Positions 14,907-21,669 of a stretch of 21,669 nucleotides of DNA are shown here, in pieces. Within the stretch, counting starts at the first letter, position 1, and the number at the start of each line of letters is the position of its first letter. A program made the translations under genes and the position numbers. The stretch is taken from the NCBI GenBank assembly GCA_034660395.1, contig JAYEJA010000025.1:1-21669 (forward strand), read 5' to 3'. The DNA is from JAQVEM01 sp034660395 (lineage in GTDB: Bacteria; Actinomycetota; Humimicrobiia; Humimicrobiales; Humimicrobiaceae). The notes beneath the pieces are model-generated. The model saw only the letters and a list, made by a program, of their open reading frames with translations. It had not been told where the DNA came from and made no database searches.

Positions 14907-15905
14907 TTGGATATACAAAATTTATACAGCCAGGTATCAGAAGTCATAGATAACAATAAAGATTTTATAATCATAACCCATGCTAACTCCGATGGGGATT
15001 CACTCGGCTCCCAGGAAGCACTTTATCAGCTGTTATTATTGCTTAAAAAAAATGTGGTTTCGGTATGTGAAAGCGAGCTTCCATATCAGTACGGTTTTTT
15101 ACCTGATTATAATGAAATTAAAAGTGACCTGGAATGGATTGAAGGTAAAAATAAAGATTATGTTTGTTTCTGCCTTGACTGCGCTGATGAATACAGGATG
15201 AATATAGATTTTAAAAAGATAAAAGAAAGCTCAAAGCTTATTATAAATATTGATCACCATCATAATAATACAAACTTTGGAAATATAAATATTGTTGATA
15301 CGCAAAAGTCAGCAACAGCCGAAATATTGTATGACTTAATATCCACCTTTTACAAAAATCTAATGAATAAGGATATAGCGCTGGGTATTTATATAGGTAT
15401 ATTAACTGATACGGGTAATTTTCAGTATAGTAATACTAATTATAGAGTTCATGAGGTAGTGAGCGAGCTTCTTAAATTTGATCTTGACCTCGGCAAAATA
15501 CATAAAAGTATATATGAAAGTGAGCCTCTGGAGAGATTTAAATTAATGCAGCTTGTTCTGCAGAGGATCGGGTATGTAGAATCTTTGGGACTGATATATT
15601 CATATGTTTTAAATAGGGACTTTCAAAAGTTAAACCTGCCTTTATCCGCACAGGACGGTTTGATCAATCTATTAAGAAGTGCGGAAAAAGTAAGAGTAGC
15701 GGCTTTAATAAAACAGATTGAAAAGGGAAAGTTTAAAATTAGCATTCGTACATCGGATAATAATATTAATTTGTTTGATGTGGCAAGTAGGTTTGGCGGC
15801 GGGGGGCATAAAAAAGCTGCAGGTTATGCTGATAAAGGCAGTTTAAGAACTGTAATCAACAATTTAAAAAAAGCAGTAGAGCGCGGTATAGAAGATGAAA
15901 AATGA
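14907..15905 (+). CDS. nrnA: DHH/DHHA1 phosphoesterase, NrnA-like nanoRNase / pAp phosphatase
   Basis: 332 aa. NrnA-type enzymes degrade 2-5 nt RNAs and often dephosphorylate pAp. The DHH domain shows THANSDGDSLGS (residues 24-35; His25, Asp29, Asp31), CLDCAD with Asp91, DHH at 116-118, and GILTDTGNF with Asp168, together the manganese ligands. The C-terminal DHHA1 domain ends with RFGGGGHKKAAGY (295-307). The TTG start at 14907 has GAGAAG upstream. Position between rbfA and truB is the conserved place of this family. Its last 11 nt overlap the truB start. The exact substrate (nanoRNA, pAp, cyclic dinucleotide products) cannot be read from sequence. Confidence 0.9.
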   Translation: MDIQNLYSQVSEVIDNNKDFIIITHANSDGDSLGSQEALYQLLLLLKKNVVSVCESELPYQYGFLPDYNEIKSDLEWIEGKNKDYVCFCLDCADEYRMNIDFKKIKESSKLIINIDHHHNNTNFGNINIVDTQKSATAEILYDLISTFYKNLMNKDIALGIYIGILTDTGNFQYSNTNYRVHEVVSELLKFDLDLGKIHKSIYESEPLERFKLMQLVLQRIGYVESLGLIYSYVLNRDFQKLNLPLSAQDGLINLLRSAEKVRVAALIKQIEKGKFKISIRTSDNNINLFDVASRFGGGGHKKAAGYADKGSLRTVINNLKKAVERGIEDEK

Positions 15906-16877
15906 TAATAAGTCACGCTTATTAGTAAATTTCAACGGCGTATTACTTATAAACAAGCCGGCGGGAGAAACTTCTTACGGGGTGATAAGAAAAATAAAGG
16001 AAGTTTTTTTTTAAATAAAATCGGGCATGCCGGAACACTGGACCCTCAGGCCGAAGGTCTTCTTATAATTTTAGTAAATAAAGCTACAAGGTTATTTAAT
16101 TATTTTTTGACTTTAAGCAAGGAATATTTAGCCGATATAAATCTTGGTCTGGTTACTGATACCTATGACATGAGCGGGAAGGTTCTGGTTAAGAAAAAAG
16201 TTGTAAATGTAAATACGAAAAAAGTATTATCCGTACTTGATAAATTTAAGGGTAAGATAAGGCAGGTGCCGCCGGTATATTCATCAGTTAAATATAAGGG
16301 GAAGCCTTCTTATGTTTATGCAAGGAGCGGACATAAAGTAGATTTAAAGCCAAAAATAGTAGACATTAATAGTATGGAACTTATTTCCTTAAAGGGAGAT
16401 TTACTTACTATAAGGGTAAATTGCGGCTCGGGAACATATATAAGGTCACTTGCTTATGATATAGGCAGCTTCCTTGGTGTCGGGGCTTCCGTTAAAAATC
16501 TTGTGAGAACAAGTATAGGTGATTATAAGATGGAGGACAGTAGCGGCGTTGAGGAATTCTGTAAAAAAAATATTAAAAGAAGTGAGCTGGAACCAGGCTC
16601 CCATGTAATGTCCGTAGAGGAACTACTTTGCAGGAATGGGGATATTTATGTGAAGGATAAATTTAAAAAAAGTGTAAAAAACGGGTCGCCTGTAATGGGG
16701 AATATGATAAAGAAGCCGGGTGCTTTGGATTTTAGCTTGTTCAGCCCGGAAACCCTTTTAAAGATAAGAAGCAGCAATGGTAATTTGTTAGCTGTTCATA
16801 AAGTTTTAAGTAAAAAATTTTCAGATGATTTAAAAGATGATAGTTTTAAGTTGACAAAAAATATAATAATTTTTTAG
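15895..16877 (+). CDS. truB: tRNA pseudouridine(55) synthase TruB, frameshifted at a 9-T run
   Basis: TruB makes Psi55 in the tRNA T-loop. Translation from ATG 15895 gives the TruB N-terminus (FNGVLLINKPAGETSYGVIR, then KIKEVFF) and stops at TAA 16012-16014, right after nine Ts (16004-16012). The protein continues in another frame from 16014: NKIGHAGTLDPQAEGLL, with catalytic Asp encoded at 16041-16043, then YSSVKYKGKPSYVYAR and VNCGSGTYIRSLAYDIG to TAG 16877. One extra T, or a -1 slip, joins the halves with exactly the spacing of E. coli TruB between KRIY and AGHTG and gives 327 aa. The rest looks under normal constraint, so I expect a functional gene with a sequencing error or slippage rather than a dead one. 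A C-terminal PUA-like part is plausible. The start overlaps nrnA by 11 nt. Confidence 0.88.
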
Positions 16878-16942
16878 TGAAGCGGATTTTTAAGAAACTA
16901 TCAAACAGGATTGAATTTTTAAACTTATGAGGAAGGGAAAAA

Positions 16943-17902
16943 TTGTCAGAGTTACTGGAATTAAAAAAGATAAGAAGAGATTATTTCAGGCATAAAAAAG
17001 CAGTACTGGTAATCGGGTTTTTTGATGGCGTACATATTGGCCACGTGAAGATAATAAAAGAATGCATAGAAGCTGCAAAAAAAATAAATGGTTCAAGCGT
17101 AGTTTTTACATTTGATAAACCTCCTGTAAATGTAGTAAAAAGCAGGATAAAAAAGAAGCTTATAGTTTCTTTTGAAGAAAAGATAAGTCTTATGGAAGGC
17201 CTGGGAGTTGATTGTATGGTGAGCGCTGAAATAAGTCCGGAATTTTTAATGTTAAAGCCTGAGAGGTTCTGCAGGGACATTTTACTTAATAAAATTTATG
17301 TAAAAGAGATTTTTGTAGGCAGCGGATTCCGTTTTGGAAACAGGGCGCAGGGAGATATCCCATTTTTAAAAGAATTTTTTAAGCCTTATGATGTAAGAGT
17401 GAACGTTATACCCCTGCTCAAAGTGGGGGGGGAAATTGTTTCAAGCACCAGTATAAGGAAATATTATTCCGCGGGAAAGATAGAAAAGATAGCCAGGTTG
17501 CTGGGAAGGAAACCGCAGGTTGAAGGTGAAGTCATCAGAGGGTCAGGCAGGGGAAAGAGACTTGGATTTCCTACTGCAAATATAGATATAAGTGAAATAA
17601 ACGCGACTCCGGGTGATGGTGTTTATCTCGGGAGGGTCATGGCTGGTGGCTGTAAAGATAAAATATTTGATTCTTTGATTAATATTGGAAATAATCCTAC
17701 TTTTAACGACAATAGGAGACTGGTTGAAGTTTTCATACTGAATTTTAATGATAATATTTACGGTGGAAAAATAAGGATTACTTTTTTAAAAAAGTTAAGA
17801 GATGAAATAAAATTTACCGGTGAAGCCGGGTTAATAAAACAGATTAAGCTGGATATTAAAAGTGCTGAAAAATATTTTAAAGTAAAAAGGCAGCAGGAGT
17901 AA
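16943..17902 (+). CDS. ribF: Bifunctional riboflavin kinase / FAD synthetase
   Basis: 319 aa; phosphorylates riboflavin to FMN and adenylates FMN to FAD. The N-terminal nucleotidyltransferase domain has GFFDGVHIGH (residues 25-34), VGSGFRFGNRAQGD, and the ISSTSIR-like VSSTSIRKYY. The C-terminal flavokinase domain begins near residue 190 and has GSGRGKRLGFPTANI (200-214), SLINIGNNPTF and YGGKIRITFLKKLRDEIKF. Both active sites appear complete. The start is TTG at 16943, with GAGGAAGGG upstream. The truB-ribF-rpsO order is conserved in Firmicutes-like genomes. No riboswitch is visible in the 65-nt gap before it. Confidence 0.96.
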   Translation: MSELLELKKIRRDYFRHKKAVLVIGFFDGVHIGHVKIIKECIEAAKKINGSSVVFTFDKPPVNVVKSRIKKKLIVSFEEKISLMEGLGVDCMVSAEISPEFLMLKPERFCRDILLNKIYVKEIFVGSGFRFGNRAQGDIPFLKEFFKPYDVRVNVIPLLKVGGEIVSSTSIRKYYSAGKIEKIARLLGRKPQVEGEVIRGSGRGKRLGFPTANIDISEINATPGDGVYLGRVMAGGCKDKIFDSLINIGNNPTFNDNRRLVEVFILNFNDNIYGGKIRITFLKKLRDEIKFTGEAGLIKQIKLDIKSAEKYFKVKRQQE

Positions 17903-18082
17903 AGGTTGAAGTTACTTATAATTGATTTTTATAAGATTATACATTATCATACTCACTTGTTGTTTATTTCTGCCACGAGCGGTTTATATGATTAGTTTAA
18001 TTATATCCCTCAATTAGTATAAATTGTAATTAACATGTAGTTATGATAAATTATAGAACGAGTATTTTGGGAGGTGGTAAAT
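17903..18082 (+). promoter_or_regulatory. rpsO leader region (180 nt non-coding)
   Basis: AT-rich gap between ribF and rpsO. A weak promoter candidate is TTGTAA (18024-18029), 17 nt, TAAATT (18047-18052). An AT-only inverted repeat CTTATAA/TTATAAG (17915-17921 and 17929-17935) is too weak and lacks a T-tract, so I do not call a terminator. A strong ribosome binding site GGGAGGTGG (18069-18077) precedes the rpsO TTG. An S15-binding leader would be expected from other bacteria, but I cannot recognise one. Confidence 0.3.
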
Positions 18083-18352
18083 TTGACTTTGGTAAAAGAG
18101 GAGAAAAAAAAGGTTATTGATAAATTTAGGATCCATGAGAATGATACCGGTTCCTCCGAGGTTCAGATAGCTATATTAACTAAAAAGATTAATAGACTTA
18201 ATGAGCATTTGAAGGAAAATAAAAAGGATAACCATTCAAGAAGAGGTCTTGTTATGATGGTTGGAAGAAGAAAAAGGCTTCTTGGGTATCTAAAGAATAA
18301 TGATATTGCCAGATATAAAAAAGTAATAAAAGAATTAGGTTTAAGAAAATAA
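18083..18352 (+). CDS. rpsO: 30S ribosomal protein S15
   Basis: Primary 16S rRNA binder in the platform of the small subunit. From TTG 18083 the product is 89 aa, the canonical S15 length, and starts MTLVKEEKKKVIDKF, matching the family opening. The in-frame GTG at 18074 lies inside the ribosome binding site GGGAGGTGG and would add three non-conserved residues, so I rejected it. Signature residues include HENDTGSSEVQIAILT (18-33), LNEHLKENKKDNHSRRGL (39-56) and VGRRKRLLGYL (60-70). It is followed by pnp after 69 nt, the widely conserved rpsO-pnp pair. Confidence 0.97.
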   Translation: MTLVKEEKKKVIDKFRIHENDTGSSEVQIAILTKKINRLNEHLKENKKDNHSRRGLVMMVGRRKRLLGYLKNNDIARYKKVIKELGLRK

Positions 18353-18421
18353 TTTAATATAATAAACACATATACATTTAGAAATGTGGAATTAGTAGTG
18401 TAGAGGAGTAGTTAAATATAA

Positions 18422-20566
18422 ATGGAAAAAAGTTATGAGGTTGAGATCGGTGGAAAAAAAATGATATTTTCCACTGGGAAGGTGGCAAAGCAGGCCAATT
18501 CAGTTTTAGTTAAACATGGCGGCAACGGTGTTCTTGTTACTGCGTTAATGAATCCAAAACCAGCTGAGAATTTAGATTTCTTTCCCCTTGTTGTAAATGT
18601 TGAAGAGAGGATGTACGCAGCAGGAAAAATCCCCGGAGGTTTTTTCAAGAGAGAAGGCAGAGCCAGTGATAAGGCAGTTCTTAATGCAAGGTTAACTGAC
18701 AGGGCTCTGAGGCCGCTATTCGATAAAAATATAAGAAATGAAGTTCAGGTAGTTGCTACGGTTATTTCATTTGACCAGGTAAATCCCTATGATATCTCAG
18801 TAATAAATGGAGCATCTCTTGCTCTTTGCATATCGGATATACCTTTTGATGAACCAATTGGCGCTGTCAGGGTGGCAAAAGTAGGAGATGACTGGATAGT
18901 TAACCCATCACACTGCGAAGTTGAGGAAAGTATCATAGATATAGTTGTGGCGGGGACAGAGGAAGCTATAATGATGGTAGAAGCAGGAGGTCGGGAAGCT
19001 CCTGAAGAAGTCGTTATGGAAGCAATTGAGAAGTCACAGAGTGAAATAAAAAAGATTATTAAATCACAGAAGGAATTTTGTAAGATATCAGGCAAGGAGA
19101 AGAAGAAGGCAGCTAAATTTGAAATAAATAAAGAAGTTTCCAAAAATGTAAAAAATCTTGCAGAGGGAAGGATTCAGGAAATTCTTGAAAGTGTGATTCA
19201 ATATTCTAAAGATGAAGAAAAGAAAACTCAGTTCGAAGATACAGAGAAGGGGTATTACCAGGAAAATGTATCGGCATTAAAGGATGAAATAGATGAAAAG
19301 TTAGAGGAGGATTTTCCGGAAGAAAAGGAAAGCATCGGCAAAAGCTTTAAAGAGCTTGAAAGAGACCTGGTAAGAAAAATGATTCTGGAAAAAGAAATAA
19401 GGCCTGATGGCAGGAAGCCCGGCGAGATAAGGAATATTAAATGTGAAGTTGGCTTATTTCCCCATACGACTCACGGGATAGGCCTTTTTACAAGAGGAAA
19501 AACACAGGCACTTACAATACTTGCTCTGGGTTCAATAAGGGAAGCACAAAAGATAGATAGCCTGGGGAAAGAAGAATTTAAGAGATATATTCATCACTAT
19601 AATTTTCCGCCTTTTAGTGTTGGCGAGACATGGCCGTTGAGAGGGCCGAAAAGGAGGGATATTGGCCATGGAGCGCTGGCTGAAAGGGCATTGAGGCCTA
19701 TGATTCCGGATGAGGATGAGTTCCCTTACGCATTAAGACTGGTATCTGAAATCCTTGAATCAAACGGCTCTACTTCAATGGCGAGCGTATGTGGAAGTAC
19801 TCTTGCTTTAATGGATGCCGGAGTTCAAATATCAAACCCGGTTTCTGGAATAGCAATGGGATTGATTAAGGGCGAAGGGGACAAATATTTGATTTTAAAA
19901 GATATACAGGGAATAGAAGATTTTTATGGTGATATGGATTTCAAGGTTGCAGGAACGAAAAATGGAATTACGGCTCTACAGATGGATATAAAGGTAAAGG
20001 GGGTCAGTCTGGATGTAATAAGGAATATACTTGAGAAAGCAAAAGAGGGAAGGTTATTTATACTTGAAAAGATGCTGGAAGTTATTCCGGAACCCAGGGA
20101 GAAATTATCTGAGTGTGCGCCAAAAATTTCTATTTTTAAGATACCGAAGGAAAAGATTGGTGAGATTATCGGTCCCGGTGGGAAGAATGTTAAAAATATA
20201 AAGGAAGAGTTTGAACTGGAAGAGATTGATATAAGTGATTATGATGGGGAAGGTCTTGTTTCCATTACTTCCTCCGATGATAAAAATATTGAAATGGCCA
20301 GAAAAAAAATAGAAAGCATGTTAAAGAGTGTTGAAGATATAGAAGTAGGAGAGGAATTCCTGGGCACCGTTGTGGGTATAACCAGCTATGGAGCATTTAT
20401 TAATTTGATACCGGGAGTGGACGGTCTGCTCCATATATCAAGAGTTGCAGATAAAAGAATTAAGGATGTTAATGATTATTTAAAGATAGGTGAAAAAATA
20501 AAGGTTAAAGTTGCCAATATTGACCCGAGGACTAAAAAAATAGGACTTAAAAGAGCTGATATCTAA
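18422..20566 (+). CDS. pnp: Polyribonucleotide nucleotidyltransferase (PNPase)
   Basis: 714 aa trimeric 3'-5' phosphorolytic exoribonuclease. The first RNase PH domain contains FFKREGRASDKAVLNARLTD (about residues 75-94). A helical linker follows near 215-320. The second RNase PH domain has RPDGRKPGEIRNI, FTRGKTQALTILALGS and RGPKRRDIGHGALAERAL. Its catalytic residues match those known from E. coli: Asp500, Asp506 and Lys508 in EDFYGDMDFKVAGT. A KH domain has IGPGGKNVKNI (583-593) and the S1 domain is at about 640-712 (VVGITSYGAFINLIPGVDGL). The ATG at 18422 has GAGGAG about 14 nt upstream, slightly distant. The protein ends right after the S1 domain with no extra tail. Confidence 0.97.
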   Translation: MEKSYEVEIGGKKMIFSTGKVAKQANSVLVKHGGNGVLVTALMNPKPAENLDFFPLVVNVEERMYAAGKIPGGFFKREGRASDKAVLNARLTDRALRPLFDKNIRNEVQVVATVISFDQVNPYDISVINGASLALCISDIPFDEPIGAVRVAKVGDDWIVNPSHCEVEESIIDIVVAGTEEAIMMVEAGGREAPEEVVMEAIEKSQSEIKKIIKSQKEFCKISGKEKKKAAKFEINKEVSKNVKNLAEGRIQEILESVIQYSKDEEKKTQFEDTEKGYYQENVSALKDEIDEKLEEDFPEEKESIGKSFKELERDLVRKMILEKEIRPDGRKPGEIRNIKCEVGLFPHTTHGIGLFTRGKTQALTILALGSIREAQKIDSLGKEEFKRYIHHYNFPPFSVGETWPLRGPKRRDIGHGALAERALRPMIPDEDEFPYALRLVSEILESNGSTSMASVCGSTLALMDAGVQISNPVSGIAMGLIKGEGDKYLILKDIQGIEDFYGDMDFKVAGTKNGITALQMDIKVKGVSLDVIRNILEKAKEGRLFILEKMLEVIPEPREKLSECAPKISIFKIPKEKIGEIIGPGGKNVKNIKEEFELEEIDISDYDGEGLVSITSSDDKNIEMARKKIESMLKSVEDIEVGEEFLGTVVGITSYGAFINLIPGVDGLLHISRVADKRIKDVNDYLKIGEKIKVKVANIDPRTKKIGLKRADI

Positions 20567-20603
20567 ATATTTTATTAGTGAGGTAAATAAGAAAATAATT
20601 TCA

Positions 20604-21669
20604 TTGAGCAGCATAAAATTTGATCAATATGAGATTACAGAGTTAGAAAATGGAATAAGGGTAATCAGTGAATATATACCTCATTTCCGATCAATATCAC
20701 TTGGCTTCTGGATCCGGGCGGGTTCCAGAAATGAAAATCAGGATATAAGCGGAGTCACTCATCTTGTAGAGCATCTAATATTCAAAGGTACTAATACCAG
20801 AAACGGAAAGCAGATAGCTATTGATTTCGATTCTATGGGTGCTGAATTTAACGGCTTTACCGACAAGGAAAACTGCTGCATATACGCTGATTTTATAGAT
20901 ACCTATCTGGATAAATGCATAGAATTATTATTTGATATAATTTTAAATCCTTCTTTTCAGGAAGAACATATCAGGACTGAAAAAAAAGTAGTTATTGAAG
21001 AAATAAAAATGTTAGAAGAGAGTCCTTCCGAAAATGTCGTAAACCATTTTTACAGGTCAGTTTTTAACAGGCATCCATTAAGCATGCCTGTTATGGGCAG
21101 CAGAAATTCAGTTAAAAAGATAAAAAGGTCTGCAATACTTGAATATTTTAGAAATGAGTTTGATATAGGCAGTCTTGTCGTATCTGCAGCAGGAAATGTA
21201 AAGCATGAAGACCTGGTTGAAAAAATAAGGAAAAATGTTGATGTAAGTAAAAGTAAAAAACGGTCTGAGGCTAATTCCAATGTAAATGAACCGGCCCGTG
21301 GAAAGCAGATAAGAAAAATACCAAGCAGCAAGACCAGTTTAGTCCATATGTGCTTCGGAGGCAGGGGCTGTAGCAGAACAAGCATGGATAAGTATCCGAT
21401 TTCGATGATAACGAATTTTATGGGGGGAAGCATGAGCAGCAGATTATTCCAGAAAGTAAGAGAGGAAGAAGGGCTTGCTTATACAATTTTCAGTAATAAT
21501 GTACAGTATATGGATACAGGAATAATAGTTATTTACGCGGCGGTATCACCCAGAAATGTCGATAGGGTTCTTGAAATTACCAGAGATGAAATAAAAAATG
21601 TTATTAAATATGGTGTAAAAGAGATGGAAATTTCAAGAGCAAAGGAAAATTTAAAAGGTAGTATCGTAT
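20604..21669 (+). CDS. M16 family zinc peptidase (processing-peptidase-like), 3' partial
   Basis: The frame is open from TTG 20604 to the end of the window (355 codons). Near the start it has the family's LENGIRVISEYIPHFRSISL and the inverted zinc motif HLVEH (His53, Glu56, His57) within THLVEHLIFKGT. The third zinc ligand is probably Glu133 in VVIEEIKMLEE, 76 residues after His57, as in mitochondrial processing peptidase. The second half begins near residue 230 and contains GGSMSSRLFQKVREEEGLAY, typical of M16B proteins (MlpA/YmxG, PepR). This gene follows pnp in Bacillus and Mycobacterium too. The start is uncertain: GAGG lies about 20 nt upstream, too far to be a good RBS, but no other in-frame start follows the stop at 20565. 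Confidence 0.9.
   Translation, partial: MSSIKFDQYEITELENGIRVISEYIPHFRSISLGFWIRAGSRNENQDISGVTHLVEHLIFKGTNTRNGKQIAIDFDSMGAEFNGFTDKENCCIYADFIDTYLDKCIELLFDIILNPSFQEEHIRTEKKVVIEEIKMLEESPSENVVNHFYRSVFNRHPLSMPVMGSRNSVKKIKRSAILEYFRNEFDIGSLVVSAAGNVKHEDLVEKIRKNVDVSKSKKRSEANSNVNEPARGKQIRKIPSSKTSLVHMCFGGRGCSRTSMDKYPISMITNFMGGSMSSRLFQKVREEEGLAYTIFSNNVQYMDTGIIVIYAAVSPRNVDRVLEITRDEIKNVIKYGVKEMEISRAKENLKGSIV

Noticed and set aside
17915..17935. Inverted repeat CTTATAA/TTATAAG after ribF as a terminator
   Set aside because: Only seven mostly A-T pairs and no following T-tract.
18374..18387. Small hairpin ACATT-TAGA-AATGT between rpsO and pnp, compared with the RNase III site known in E. coli
   Set aside because: Five base pairs are too few for an RNase III target and short stems are expected by chance in AT-rich spacers.
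21050..21433. Open frame on the - strand (127 codons) near the right end
   Set aside because: It lies antisense to the M16 peptidase frame, which has the zinc motif and family segments.

Overview
This window is a dense, AT-rich bacterial chromosomal segment in which every recognised gene lies on the + strand. It holds the tail of one unrecognised gene, 18 complete or nearly complete housekeeping genes, and the start of a last one that runs off the end. I see no tRNA, rRNA, CRISPR array, insertion sequence, phage gene or toxin-antitoxin pair. The order (xerC - rpsB - tsf - pyrH - frr - uppS - rseP - ispG - proS - recD2 - nusA - infB - rbfA - nrnA - truB - ribF - rpsO - pnp - M16 peptidase) is the conserved translation/isoprenoid supercluster best known from Firmicutes (especially Clostridia) and partly from Actinobacteria. 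Codon choice favours AGA/AGG for Arg and ATA for Ile. EF-Ts is the short type (199 aa). About half of the genes appear to start with TTG. These points suggest an uncultured, probably anaerobic, low-GC lineage of the Terrabacteria type (candidate actinobacterial, Atribacterota-like or Clostridia-related). The phylum cannot be fixed from the sequence by eye.

Layout. Positions 1-1001: the end of an unknown gene and a Xer-type tyrosine recombinase. Positions 1002-1169: a leader with a good promoter and a foldable 5' region. Positions 1170-8589: rpsB, tsf, pyrH, frr, uppS, rseP, ispG and proS, tightly packed. They cover ribosomal protein S2, elongation factor Ts, UMP kinase, ribosome recycling, undecaprenyl-PP synthesis, site-2 protease, the MEP pathway and prolyl-tRNA synthetase. 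Positions 8607-10772: a RecD2-type helicase in the place where Firmicutes normally carry polC. Positions 10773-11010: a non-coding leader with an extended -10 promoter and a strong UUCG-type intrinsic terminator immediately before nusA. Positions 11011-16877: nusA, infB, rbfA, nrnA and truB. Positions 16943-17902: ribF. Positions 18083-20566: rpsO-pnp. From 20604 to the end: an M16 zinc peptidase.

The genes work together in making and maturing the translation machinery (S2, S15, EF-Ts, RRF, IF2, RbfA, ProRS, TruB), coupling transcription to translation and RNA decay (NusA, PNPase, NrnA), and building the envelope lipid carrier (UppS, IspG).

The most notable points are as follows. truB is split by a 9-T run, and one extra T restores the exact family spacing. 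nusA has a promoter-plus-terminator leader, while rimP, ylxR and the L7Ae-like gene are absent. cdsA and dxr are missing between uppS and rseP. recD2 stands at the polC position. IF2 carries a roughly 200-residue lysine-rich, histone H1-like N-terminal extension. A GC-rich palindrome covers the pyrH ribosome binding site. I found no evidence for a wholly new system; the interest lies in regulation and in lineage-specific gene loss.
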